In this document: positions 11,601 to 22,208 of the stretch, piece by piece
Layout of the letters: each line of letters opens with the position of its first letter
Position numbering within the stretch: position 1 is the first letter of the stretch
Notes under the pieces: model-generated
Told to the model about the DNA's origin: nothing
Seen by the model: only the letters and a program-made list of their open reading frames with translations
The model's database searches: none
From: [Phialemoniopsis] sp. UDSM-2020
Taxonomy: Eukaryota; Ascomycota; Sordariomycetes; Thyridiales; Thyridiaceae
Length of the DNA stretch: 64,000 nucleotides
Reading direction: 5' to 3'
NCBI GenBank assembly: GCA_018873225.1
Contig: JAEILZ010000007.1
Coordinates: 3,100,001-3,164,000 of the forward strand
Made by a program: the position numbers and the translations under genes

Positions 11601-12547
11601 CTTGCGACGCCAGCTGCATCAAACAAACCCGCCCGCCCTACGACCAGCCTCTCCCGTTGAGGGTTGTTACTGGATACCGCTGTTGCTCTGCTTGGTTGGC
11701 GGGGTTTCTTCCGCCTGACGTTTCGCAGATCATGACGTGGACGTGATTAGACCGGAAAATCTGCCACCCTTTTGTTGCATGCCGTGGCTGCATGCGCATG
11801 GGCGCGTGAAGTGTGCATACCCGCTTCCGGTAGACGACAACGTGCCCCGTAGGTAGGTAGGGTATCGTAGCTCCTGATCCAGAGGCCGTGCCGTGTCATG
11901 AACTCTTGGCTCTCGGCTCTGGTGGACGGGGAAAGAAAGCCCGGCAGACAGGATTGTGAAACGCAACGATGTCGTGTGACTAGTCTACATGGAACGGTGC
12001 AGCTGCCGATTGGGCTGCGTGCTCCTCTGCTGTGTCGCTGGAGCTCTTGCTCCCCATACAGAGTTTGGCAATATCGGCGTGACACACCGCACAAGCCACA
12101 CCTCGGTGTCACCGACGACGACACACCCCGGGGGCGTCGTACTCCTCTGTGCTATGCTGTGAGTGTCTTGACAGTCGGAGGCCTGCATGAACGTGGTGAG
12201 AGGCTTTGCATCTCACAACACAAGAGCAAGATGATAAGTTCGAAAGCGTGATATTGTAAGCGTTGTAGATGTGCACTGTATATGAAACCATCATGTGCCC
12301 TCTTTACATATCCGCAACGTTCTTCGTGACGAGCGTCTTGGGAATATCGTACATGCTATGTCTGTGTTCCTTGGAGCCTCTGACACGGCCTACCTATGCC
12401 TTGAACATTCGGTGGTCACCAGGCCTTGGGCCAAGCTCGACGTGATCGAATGGCCACCGCTCTACACTGCCAGCAGTGCCATATACGCTCGCAACACACA
12501 GCTTCTTCACAGTTGAGAGAGATTGCAACAGGCACCACTCTCCCTCA
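8646..12547. other. Long gene-free stretch between ECM33 and MAG1
   Basis: About 3.9 kb with only short, poorly conserved-looking open frames, frequent stops in all frames, and no codon bias like the neighbours. No transposon ends, rRNA or tRNA were recognised. It may hold distal ECM33 control sequence, a non-coding RNA, or decayed DNA. Confidence 0.5.
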
Positions 12548-13705
12548 TCACTCCATCGTGCTGATGTCCGTCTCCTCGACCCGCCACATGTACCACATGA
12601 ACAGACTCCGATAAGGCCTGAAAGGCTCGGCCAACTCCTCCATCTCCTTCTCGGCCATGTACTTCCACTTCCCGCCTCCCTTGGCCTTGAGCTTGGCGAC
12701 GTCCCTGCCCACAAAGGCCGCCATGCCGCGCTGCACGCCCAGGTCGCCGAGGCTGAAGACGTCCATGCGCTTCAGGCCGAAGCACGCAAACATCTCGACG
12801 CTCCAGCGCCCGAGCCCGCGCACGGCGATGAGCCGCTCGAGAACCTCCTCGTAGGACGCGTCGGCGAGCAACTGTGCCGACAGCTCGCCCGTCGTAAACT
12901 TCTCGGCCAGGCCCTGCAGGTACTCGGCCTTGCGCTGGGATAGGCCCGCCCTGCGCAGGCGCTCGATCGACGTGGCGGCAACCTGCGACGGGTGCGGGAA
13001 GCGTTTCTTGGCCTCTTCTGCCGAGGAGGAGGGGGGCGCGGCTGCCGCTGCCTTGTTGTCGACATCGGCGGGGTCGTCGTACAGCGCGATGAAGCGCCCC
13101 TTGATGGCCTTGGCGGCGGCGCCCGAGACCTGCTGGCTGATGATGCCGCTGCAGAGACTCTCGAAGGGGTCGATCTTCTCGGCTAGCCCCTCGGGGCTGA
13201 AGACGCGGCAGTGGTGCGCGTCGATGAGGGGCTTCATGCGCGCGTCGGTCTTGATCAGGTGTGCGCAGGCCTCTTCCAGCAGGGTCGCCGTCGTTGTCGT
13301 GGTTACCGACTTCTTGGACGGCGAGACGAGGTCGATGGGCTTGGAGGCGACGACGCGCGAGGTCTCGGGCGACAGCAGCGGCGCGTTGGTGCCCTCTGGG
13401 TCGGCGAGGCGGTTGACGGCCGCGTGCTTGGGCTTGGGCGTGATGAGGCCGTTGGCGGCCGGCTGGGCGAAGAGGCCCGCTCCGCCGGGCGTCGGCGTCG
13501 CGGGAGGGGTGGAGGCGCGCGCCCGTTTCTTGCGCGGCGTGGTCGGCGCCGCGGCCGCCGGCTCGTCCGGGACGTCTGCCTGCTTTGCGGCCTTGCGCTT
13601 CCGAGGCTGGGGCGCAGACGGAGGTGGCATTGCTGGAGTGGCTGTGGTCGACTCGCCGTTAGCGGCGGCCGAAAGGCTCAGCCGTGTGGATCTGCGCGTC
13701 GCCAT
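12548..13705 (-). CDS. MAG1: DNA-3-methyladenine glycosylase, HhH-GPD family (385 aa)
   Basis: A single exon encodes a base-excision repair glycosylase that removes alkylated purines such as 3-methyladenine. The first 150 residues are a low-complexity, basic tail with PRKRKAAK and PRKKRARA clusters that look like nuclear localisation signals. The AlkA/Mag-type catalytic domain starts near residue 155 (DPFESLCSGIISQQVSG). The helix-hairpin-helix is RGLGRWSVEMF near residue 295. The catalytic aspartate is in the following FSLGDLGVQRG motif, near residue 319. The ATG at 13705 is the best start by family length. The frame stays open upstream to another ATG at 13876, which would add 57 residues with presequence-like character. 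Confidence in function is high; the exact start is less certain. Confidence 0.88.
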   Translation of the reverse strand: MATRRSTRLSLSAAANGESTTATPAMPPPSAPQPRKRKAAKQADVPDEPAAAAPTTPRKKRARASTPPATPTPGGAGLFAQPAANGLITPKPKHAAVNRLADPEGTNAPLLSPETSRVVASKPIDLVSPSKKSVTTTTTATLLEEACAHLIKTDARMKPLIDAHHCRVFSPEGLAEKIDPFESLCSGIISQQVSGAAAKAIKGRFIALYDDPADVDNKAAAAAPPSSSAEEAKKRFPHPSQVAATSIERLRRAGLSQRKAEYLQGLAEKFTTGELSAQLLADASYEEVLERLIAVRGLGRWSVEMFACFGLKRMDVFSLGDLGVQRGMAAFVGRDVAKLKAKGGGKWKYMAEKEMEELAEPFRPYRSLFMWYMWRVEETDISTME

Positions 13706-15970
13706 TGTAAATGCGAAGCGGATAGCTGGCGCAATAGCTTCAATTGACTTTGGTAGACCCGGGGTGATGCGCCCTGTCAGCAAGAGCGTTGCGGGGTGAC
13801 CAGGCTTGCTGGCCCAGAGGTTCCTCAGAGCGGTGCAGATGGGGTGTATCTGACGAGAGCACCCGGAAAAGATCATTAACCTTGTCGCAGTATGAGCAGA
13901 ATTCACCTGGCACAGAATTGGAAGACAAGAAGGATGTCAATGGAGAAAAAAGAGCGAGCAAGGCAGGATGAGGTCATTTTCTTTGTCCAGCTGGATCGCG
14001 CCCATCAATCTGACAAGCGTGGCAGGTGAGATGCGACTTTGTCGCCGTATCACGTGGCTCAATTAAGACATTGCTGAGGTAAGCCGGACCAACGCCATCA
14101 ATCTCGATCGCGGGTCAAACAAGGGCAAGGCCAGCTGGAAGCCGGCGCTGGCGAAACCCGTTACAGTGGACGGGGACCCGCTGTAGTTAAAGGCCGCGCA
14201 AGTTGCGCCCAGCATGCCAACTTTGCTTCAAGAGGTGGACTTGGCAGAGCGAGTCCTTTTCAGGGGCCGGCCAAACCTGCCACAGTGTGCCTGAATTTGA
14301 AAATTTGCGACAGCCTAAAATTTAGTTAGCAGCAACGGCTTGGCACGGAGACGTCGCCCTAAAACAGGCCGTCGAAACCTTGAATTGAGTCTTGGTTGGA
14401 GATGTTTGTTGCACAAAGACCCGCCATTGCGTGTCTGTTTGGGTCGGTATTCATGACTGTCAGGTTCGTATTCCTCTCAAGATGTATGCATGGTGCATAC
14501 CACCAGATCTGGAGAAGTGGCGGCGGTTGAATGGAACCATTGACGCAGATTGAAGATGTGATGGAACCCTGACGCCAATAAACCTGTCTTGCTCTCATTG
14601 TCTCTTCGTTCCTGGTGACCAGCTGCCAGATGGCGGTAGATACATGGACTATCGGCCGTGTCGCAGCGCGGCAGAGTGGGCGCATATGCACCATAAATAG
14701 CAGATCTTCGGCATCGCCCAGTGGGTGTGGACGGCGGTGCATTCCACCATTCCACTGTGGTGCATGCACTGTCCTTGGATTTTCAATGCTGACCAGGTTT
14801 GGGCGAATGACGCCGTTCTGGGGTGGTAAAGGCGTGAGAGTGATAGCGAGCGATCTCTGAGGGAGCAGATATCGAGCTCCTCGATATTGAGATCATTTCA
14901 GTTCAGTCCAGCGTCGGCTGTCGTCCCGTACAAGTCAATCTAGCCATGCTTTTGCCATCCCGAAAGGCCACCTTGTTTGCATGCATGCCCTGCATCGAGA
15001 GAACGCAAGTCAATTGATGGAACCACCTGTCCAATGGAGCTGACTAGAATCTGAATCCACCAATGCATCCTTCGGGAACCCGTAGGACGCCTTATTGAAC
15101 CTTAGCTGTCGAGTCTGTGCCTTGCTGGCGTCAGTTTTGCTCCCCATGCACATGCAGAATCGCTCTCCACTGATTACGTTGGGTGGGGAGAATGAGCGCC
15201 GACTGAGTACCTGATACTTGTGATCCCAGTCGACAAAGACAGAAGGGCTCGGAAGAGTGCCGCTGGTTGAGCAGCTGTTTTGCTGAAGACCGGCCGTCTT
15301 GGCATAATCACCCCCTAAATTAGTGGTTGGGTCCGCAAGTAGCAGAGACTTGGCCTCAGACTGCGTCCATTCTTTCCACCCCAGGCTCGCCCTCCATTTT
15401 TTTGCATGCCAGCCTTTTTCTCTCCCTGCTGATAGGCCAAGTCGTCCATCTCCCTAATCGCTGCATACTGCCTCTCTCCAGTCTGTACTGTACAGCACTA
15501 CCTTAACACCTGCTGCTATCTATCTGTACTGGCTGGCACTGACTTTTTGGCTCCCGTCTATCCATTGCTGCCATCTCAACCTCCAGCTTCATCCCTCTCA
15601 GCTGCACCGACGACACGATTTCGTGCATCCCGCCCAGATTTGCACCAGCGACCACCCGGCAACTCTGTTCAACGGACCCTGACGACACAAGTGACCCGGT
15701 CCTACTATCCGACTATCCCGTCACCTCAATTGGGCCCCTATCGGAAGCCTTCGTCACACCTTTCGAGAAGCTCCATCTCCGTCCCCCATTTCGCGTATTG
15801 GCCTTGTTTCTTCGGTACGCCTTCCAAGAGCCGTCGCGGCCATCAACGGTGCGGGACGTGGAAGGACTTTGTGAGGGGATTGCGACCCGCGACCACAAAC
15901 ACGCTCGTTTCTCACCATTTATTCGAGGCGGGCCATTTAAGTGCCGCTTCCACATAATACTCGGATCAAG
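13706..15970. other. Divergent intergenic region MAG1 / ANP1
   Basis: A 2.3-kb region between genes transcribed outward. No supported gene. The part nearest ANP1 (about 15360-15960) is pyrimidine-rich on the plus strand, consistent with an ANP1 leader. The rest shows no repeat or RNA gene that I recognise. Confidence 0.5.
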
Positions 15971-17489
15971 ATGCTTCTCCCCAAGGGTGGACTGAATTGG
16001 AAGGTAGCAAGGGCATCTCTGCCGCCATCGAGAGCAGTCTGGGCATTCCTCACTCGAACGAGGTTCCTCCTCCTAGTTGCCGTCACGGGCATCGTACTAT
16101 TATTATGGCGTGGTATAAGGACGTCAGCATCCGAGATGCAGAGGTTCGTACTCAGTTCAAGCGAGGCTACCGTTCGCGCCCGTCGTCTCTTGGACATTCA
16201 GCTAACAGGATAATCACCACTTACAGTTTCTACTGCTGGGGCCCCTCCAAACCCCCCATGGAGATGTCGCTTAACGAGCAAGCAGCGTGGAGCGGCCATC
16301 TGCAAACGCCCGTCATTTTCAACCATCACGCACCGATCGTTGTCAACTCCTCGACCGTCATCGAGCACGATCTCAACCCTATCAAGTCGACCCAGAAGGC
16401 CGTGGCCAACGAGGAGCGAGTCCTCATCCTCACGCCGCTCAAGGACGCCGCCCCGTACCTCTCCAAGTACTTTGAGCTGGTCGCCGAGCTGACCTACCCC
16501 CACCACCTGGTTGACCTGGCTTTCCTGGTGTCTGACTCCAAGGATGACACCCTTGCCGTTCTGGCCTCTGAGATCGAACGAATCCAAAGGCGTACCGATA
16601 AGGTAGCCTTCAGGAGCGCGACGGTCGTGCGGAAGGACTTCAACTACCACCTGAGCCAGAACGTCGAGGAGCGACACTCGTTCGAGGCCCAAGGCCCCCG
16701 CCGCAAGGCTCTCGGCCGCGCCAGGAACTACCTGCTGTCGTCGGCACTCAAGCCCGACCACTCGTGGGTCTACTGGCGAGACGTCGACATCGTTGACAGC
16801 CCCAAGAAGATCCTCGAGGACTTTATGGCTCACGACCGAGATGTTCTCGTTCCTAGTATGTCGGAAGACTGTCTTGTATATGAGATGACATGACGCTAAC
16901 CTGTTTGCTAGACATTTGGTTCCACCGGTACCGGGACGGACGTGACATCGAGGGAAGATGTAAGTTGAACTATCTCGCCAGCTCAGGATTGCCAGCTGCT
17001 AACATGCCACACAGTTGACTACAACTCGTGGGTCGAGTCTGACAAAGGCCGCAAGCTTTCTGCTTCTCTCGATAAGGATGTTGTCCTTGCGGAAGGTTTG
17101 TACTTGGGCAATCTTGTCGACTTCCTACAACTACTAATAAACTTCCAGGCTACAAGCAGTACGACACTGGCCGGACATACATGGCCCGTATGGGCGACTG
17201 GCGCAACAACAAGGATGAGGAGATCGAGCTCGATGGTGTCGGTGGTGTCAACATCCTAGTCAAGGCCGATGTTCACCGATCTGGTATGTTGAACTAGACT
17301 TCCCCAACGTCATACGACATGTACTGACTGTTTCATGCAGGTATCAACTTCCCCTGCTATGCATTTGAGAACCAGGCAGAGACCGAGGGCTTCGCCAAGA
17401 TGGCCAAGCGAGCTGGCTACGGTGTCTATGGCTTGCCCAACTACGTCGTGTGGCACATTGACACCGACGAGAAGGCTGGTAACGCCTAG
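15971..17489 (+). CDS. ANP1: Golgi alpha-1,6-mannosyltransferase, Anp1/Mnn9/Van1 family (404 aa, 6 exons)
   Basis: Exons 15971-16143, 16227-16855, 16912-16959, 17015-17095, 17149-17283 and 17341-17489 join in phase to 404 residues. It is a type II membrane protein: a short cytosolic N-terminus, a transmembrane anchor at about residues 27-46 (RTRFLLLVAVTGIVLLLW), then a lumenal GT62 catalytic domain. SFYCWGPSKPPMEMS and VLILTPLKDAAPYL open the domain. The metal-binding DxD-type motif is in YWRDVDIVDSP. The Anp1 family forms the mannan polymerase complexes that extend the alpha-1,6 backbone of N-linked mannan in the cis-Golgi. The N-terminal sequence resembles the ANP1 subunit more than MNN9 or VAN1, but the paralogue call is tentative. 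The first donor (GTTCGT) is weak, and exon 3 is only 48 nt. Confidence 0.9.
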
Positions 17490-18806
17490 ATGGAAACACC
17501 AATCTTTGGCTAGACTAACTTTTTCGATATCACACCGGTGTGCATTCTCCGGGCAGAGGCCGGCACCGCTGGACTGGTCGCGTGAGGATTTTACGAAGCA
17601 TACATGTTTGCATCATTGTGTTCAACGGCCGACAGGCGGCGTTCTGGATCTCGGGCGCAAGGTTACTTCTGTTTCAAAAGAGTCGACGACTCGCCACTAT
17701 TATCGATTACCTCCCGACTCATTCTCCCAGGGGACTGGCGACTAGGCGGGGACCTGGCTAGCTCGTATGCTGAGACGGCTTGAACATATCGGCTTTCAAC
17801 CGCCAACAGCTCGTTTTTTATGGGAGGTTGGAGCCTGTCACTCTATTCTCGTCATCAAGACCACGAAAACGACGGACGTCGGACCGACCGGATTGCATTC
17901 TCATTTGATAGATTTGAGACTTCACTTTTTGGTTATCCTCGGTGGTGAAGTGGAGGGGAGATGAGAAAAGCTGCCTGCCTCATCGATATTTGTATTTTTT
18001 AGCCACGAGAAGAGCGGCGGGGGAGTTGTCTTTATTTTGTTTTGCATGGGGAACGACGATGAGGCAGGAAAGGGCCATGTATAGAAGGCCCAGCGTTTTT
18101 ATCTGGGACACGCCTCTTCTCTTAATTAATGCCCAACCTGGACAGGATGGAGAGGAACGGGGAGGATTCAAGGCGGGGAAGACCCGGATGTTATTCGTAT
18201 ACAAAACCTTCTTCTCTTCTGTTTGTTTGTGTTGTCTTGTTTTGCTGGCAAGATCATGGGGGAAAAGGACCTGTCGGTCTTGTTGCTTGTCCAATTTTCA
18301 TAGAGAGGGCGTCCTGTTGGGGATCACCTACCGATAATACCACATTCTCTTGAAAACTGAAACATTATCGACTTATGATGATTATGTTCAAAATCGAGGT
18401 GCTTTTCAATGGCATGGATTGTGTGATGTAGGTGCAGATGTCCAACACATTCAACACGCTCTACTAGACAGGTGTTTCAATACACATTCAGCAAATGGCG
18501 ACAGTAACGCTTTAGAACTTCGGTCAGTGGGTTGAGAGGATATATTTTCTTCAAGGAAAACTCGGGATCTTTTGTAATGTACAAGTCGAATTCCCTCTTC
18601 CGCACCTTCCCGGCACCCATGATCCCCTCACATAGTACACGGAAGTCCCCATCCTTTCCCATCCCCGTCTATATCTATCCTCCTCCTCGTCCAGCAGTCG
18701 ACCCCCCGATCCTACTGATTGCCCCATGCATTTGCCATGGAAAACCGCCCCAAACGTACACAACGAGACAAAAGAGACATCCACCACCGCAGTGTCGGTC
18801 ACATAT
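17490..18806. other. Convergent intergenic region ANP1 / QCR7
   Basis: A 1.3-kb stretch holding the two 3' ends. No coding region, repeat or RNA gene can be supported. Confidence 0.55.
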
Positions 18807-19417
18807 CTAGTGGCTCTTGATGACGGTCATCGAGTCGAGGTTCTCGGCCTCCTTCTCGGCGGCCTTGAGCTCCTCGATGAGGGGCTGCAGGTAAGGGACG
18901 TCGTCCTCGGGCTTGGTCCACTGGCTCTTGGGCAGCAGCTTGTGCTGGACGGAGAGCTGGACGGCGCGGCGCAGGCGGTAGGTGCGCTCGTAGGTGGCCT
19001 GGGCCGGGAGGCGCTTGAGGGCCTTGAGAACGGTCTCGTTCTCCTCGCTGATCAGGTCGTCGGCACTATCAATTAGGAGAGATTGGTCAGTATAAGTTCT
19101 GATCCTGTCGTTGGGTCCCGTTTCTGTCGATGCCAAATTCTGTTTCCTTCATCACCATTCCGCTGCCATTGCGCTCGAAAGTCGGTCCCAAATCTCAATT
19201 GACCTCGCGCGATCCCAACAGATCCAATCCTTCCTTCCCGTGATGGTGTCTCGGCTGGCGGTACGGTGCTTCGGATGACGGGAGGATAGAGAAAGACTCA
19301 CAGGAGACCCATCTGGCGGTAGCCGGCGGCGTTGGCGTACCAGTTGGCCAGGGGCTTGAGGGCCGAATGCAGCCACGGCCGCTTGAGGACAAAAGGAGCG
19401 AGACTTGCGTAGGACAT
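18807..19417 (-). CDS. QCR7: Cytochrome bc1 complex subunit 7 (QCR7/UQCRB), 124 aa, 2 exons
   Basis: Exons 19302-19417 and 18807-19065 join in phase to 124 residues, the normal size for this subunit. The N-terminus has LAPFVLKRPWL and the conserved YANAAGYRQMGLLADDL segment. The middle has ALKRLPAQATYERTYRLRRA followed by QLSVQHKLLPKSQWT, which are signature regions of the 14-kDa subunit. The C-terminus is short and acidic-to-basic. The protein lies on the matrix side of mitochondrial complex III and is needed for assembly around cytochrome b. Like its homologues it has no cleaved presequence. The 236-nt intron is longer than most here. The gene is divergent from a mitochondrial carrier, so the two may share control. 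Confidence 0.93.
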
Positions 19418-20771
19418 TGTCGTGGTTCTTTTTTCCCCTGGTGGTTGTGGCAGGAAAAGAAGAGGTTGTTTGGTGGTCTGGTCTGGTTTAGCTCCTTGTG
19501 CAAATTCCCGCGTCGAACGAATCTCGGGATCAGGCCAGGCCCAGCAGCCAGGGTCGAATGGCAGAGCTTGGATTTCCGAAGCCGAGACGAAAACTGGACA
19601 TCACGTGGATGGTCACGCTGACAAAAAAGCGGAGTGCGTGCACGGGCCACGTCAAATGTCAAGTCCAATGCCTTCTGCGCGGCAAGCTTCGGTTAACTGG
19701 AGGGGCGCTGGGGCGCACGCCATCCCATCATCAGAAGCAACGGACTCTGCTGGCCCCCCTGTAGCGCCCATTACCTCATACCCTAGCCTGCCCATGGTGC
19801 TCCTGATAGCTCGAGCCAGGGCGCGGAGAACCAGGGCAACAGTTGCTCTTTTCGTCTCTAGTGCAGTAAAAAAAAGAGAGAGCGAAGTTCGGAGCCAACT
19901 TTCTTGGTCAATTTGTTGTTACTCATGTTCCCTTCACGATTGCATTCTTTGTTTGTGAAGAAAGTACTTTGCTCTTCTTCATCCAGATAGCTGGAATCCT
20001 GCAAGTTGCCCGTTACATATCCCGGTTGCATAATCTCCATCCGGTAATTGGTCTCTGGAGCAAGGCAATTCAACAGCAAGTCCAGAACGCTTGCAGAGGC
20101 GGTACCGCTCCGGTGGCACCCGCTGGGCCAGTCCAAAAATTACTGACCGCTGACCTCACCGGCCACTATCGCTGCCGCCAAGATTGTCGCCCACGCACCA
20201 CACCCAGGCCAAAGTTGGGGGGCACAGCCAGCCCAGCAGCACCAAGAAGGGTCCTCTTCTTTTTCAGACTACAAACCTGGGAGTGGGCACCACCGGACCA
20301 TTCCTGAGAACACTTTACTTCCCACCCTGGCAGCAGCTTTTGTGTGCGAGTTTGTCGAAAACCACAACTCGCGCGTCCTGCCGTGGCCCGTCCTTTCTCC
20401 CCACGATTATCGTCAAGAAGGTCAATGGCCGGTGGTATCCGTTAGCCGAAGTGTCACGGCCGTCGTTGCGTGGGAGCTTTCCCCGCACACAGCACGCACA
20501 CAAAACCACCACACCGAGAGACCACGGAATCAGAGAAAGAGACACACGCCCACCCGCCGAAGGGTGACCAGCAGCTGCACCGACCCGATCGTGACTACGA
20601 CTACGCGAGTGCTCGCAATAGTAGAGCAAAATATCCGAGACAAGACAGCATATCCCACACGACGCAACGCACGCAGTACCTCTCCCAGTCGCCCCTCACT
20701 CTCTTCCCCAAGGGGTCTCTGCATAAACTCCAGAGGCCCCTCGAGCTGCAGCACTCACCGACCGAGCCGGA
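19418..20771. promoter_or_regulatory. Divergent promoter region QCR7 / YIA6-like carrier
   Basis: Two mitochondrial genes are read outward from this 1.35-kb region. CCAAT pentamers occur at 19665-19669 (plus) and 20047-20051 (minus orientation), the core bound by the HAP/CBC complex that drives respiratory genes in fungi. The pentamers are common by chance, so the link is only suggestive. Confidence 0.35.
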
Positions 20772-22208
20772 ATGTCTCACGGGGAACAGCAGCAACCTCT
20801 CGCCTCCTCAGAGACAGTCTCCCCGGACCAGCCGTCTGCCGCCGGGTATGCGCAGCCATCGCGGCCCTCGCAGTCCTATCACCTATACCAACAACCGCCG
20901 CCGGCCTCACCGGCCCGCCAGTACGACGAGCACCGACGGAAGGGAAGCGTGGAGGCGGTAGCACCCGCCCCGATGGATGAGCCAAGACAGCTCACCTACG
21001 TCCAGAGATGGGCCGTGCGGGCGTCGGACTCGCAGTTCAACGCCCTCGCCGGAGCCATCGGCGGCTTCACCTCGGGCATCGTCACCTGCCCGCTCGACGT
21101 TATTAAGACTAAGCTGCAAGCCCAGGGCGGCTTCTCGCCGGTGCAAAAGGGCAGGCATGTCGGCCACGCCAAGCTGTACAACGGCCTGGCGGGCACCGCC
21201 AAGGTGATCTGGAGGGAGGAAGGAATCCGGGGCATGTACCGAGGCCTGGGCCCGATAATAATGGGATACCTGCCGACGTGGGCCGTGTGGTTTACGGTAT
21301 ACAACAAGAGCAAGGGGTATATCGGGCAGTACAACCGTGAGTTTAATGCAGCCCCTTGCGCAGCAGATCCTTGATTCGAGGACGTCTCTTCTGGCATCTT
21401 ACTGCTCTCTGCTAACACTATACCAGACAATTCGGTCTTTGTCAACTTCTGGTCTTCCATTGTCGCCGGTGCCAGCAGCACGATAGTTACAAACCCCATT
21501 TGGGTGATCAAGACAAGACTCATGTCACAGACTCCGTTTCACGATCGGTCACGGTACTCGTCGTTTCCTAAGGGGTCAAACACGCCCACCTCACGACCGA
21601 CTCTCCACGCACCATGGCACTACCATTCAACACTAGATGCCGCACGCAAGATGTACACAACAGAAGGCATCTTGTCTTTCTACTCGGGTCTTACCCCTGC
21701 ACTTCTCGGACTAAGTCACGTAGCAGTGCAGTTTCCAGCTTATGAGTATCTCAAGACCAAGTTCACAGGGCAGGGCATGGGTGTAGCGCCTGCAGACAAC
21801 GAAGAACACCCAGCCCAGTGGTTAGGTATCCTGTCGGCCACCGTGCTCTCCAAGATTCTCGCTTCCAGCGCCACATACCCGCACGAGGTGATCAGGACGC
21901 GGTTGCAGACGCAACGGCGCCCGGCGGCAGGGTCGGATGCTGCCCAGGGCATGGGTGGCCGGAACGGGGAGGCCGCAAAGGCGCAAACGCCTAGATACAA
22001 GGGTGTCGTGGCGACGGCGCGGACGATTCTGAGAGAAGAGGGCTGGCGCGCCTTTTACGCCGGCATGGGCACCAATATGATGCGCGCGGTGCCGGCGGCC
22101 ACGGTGACCATGATGACGTACGAGTATGTCATGCGGTCGCTGAAGGGTGCCCAGTTCGACGCGAAGAATATTCTCGAGGGACACGAGGAGCGCATCGCGT
22201 TCCAATGA
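20772..22208 (+). CDS. YIA6: Mitochondrial carrier, NAD+ transporter Yia6/Ndt1 type (448 aa, 2 exons)
   Basis: Exons 20772-21336 and 21427-22208 join in phase to 448 residues. After an 85-residue Pro/Gln/Ser-rich tail the protein has three mitochondrial-carrier repeats. The PxD/ExxK/R signatures are PLDVIKTK (from residue 107), PIWVIKTR and PHEVIRTR. The Trp in the second signature and the LPTWAVWFTVYNKSKG segment at the end of repeat 1 are typical of the NAD+/pyrimidine-nucleotide/folate subgroup. Within that subgroup Yia6-like proteins, which import NAD+ into the matrix, fit best. Six membrane helices are expected in the inner membrane. A loop rich in Gly and Ala (near residue 375) is an insertion relative to the minimal carrier. 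Carrier family is certain; substrate is inferred. Confidence 0.85.
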
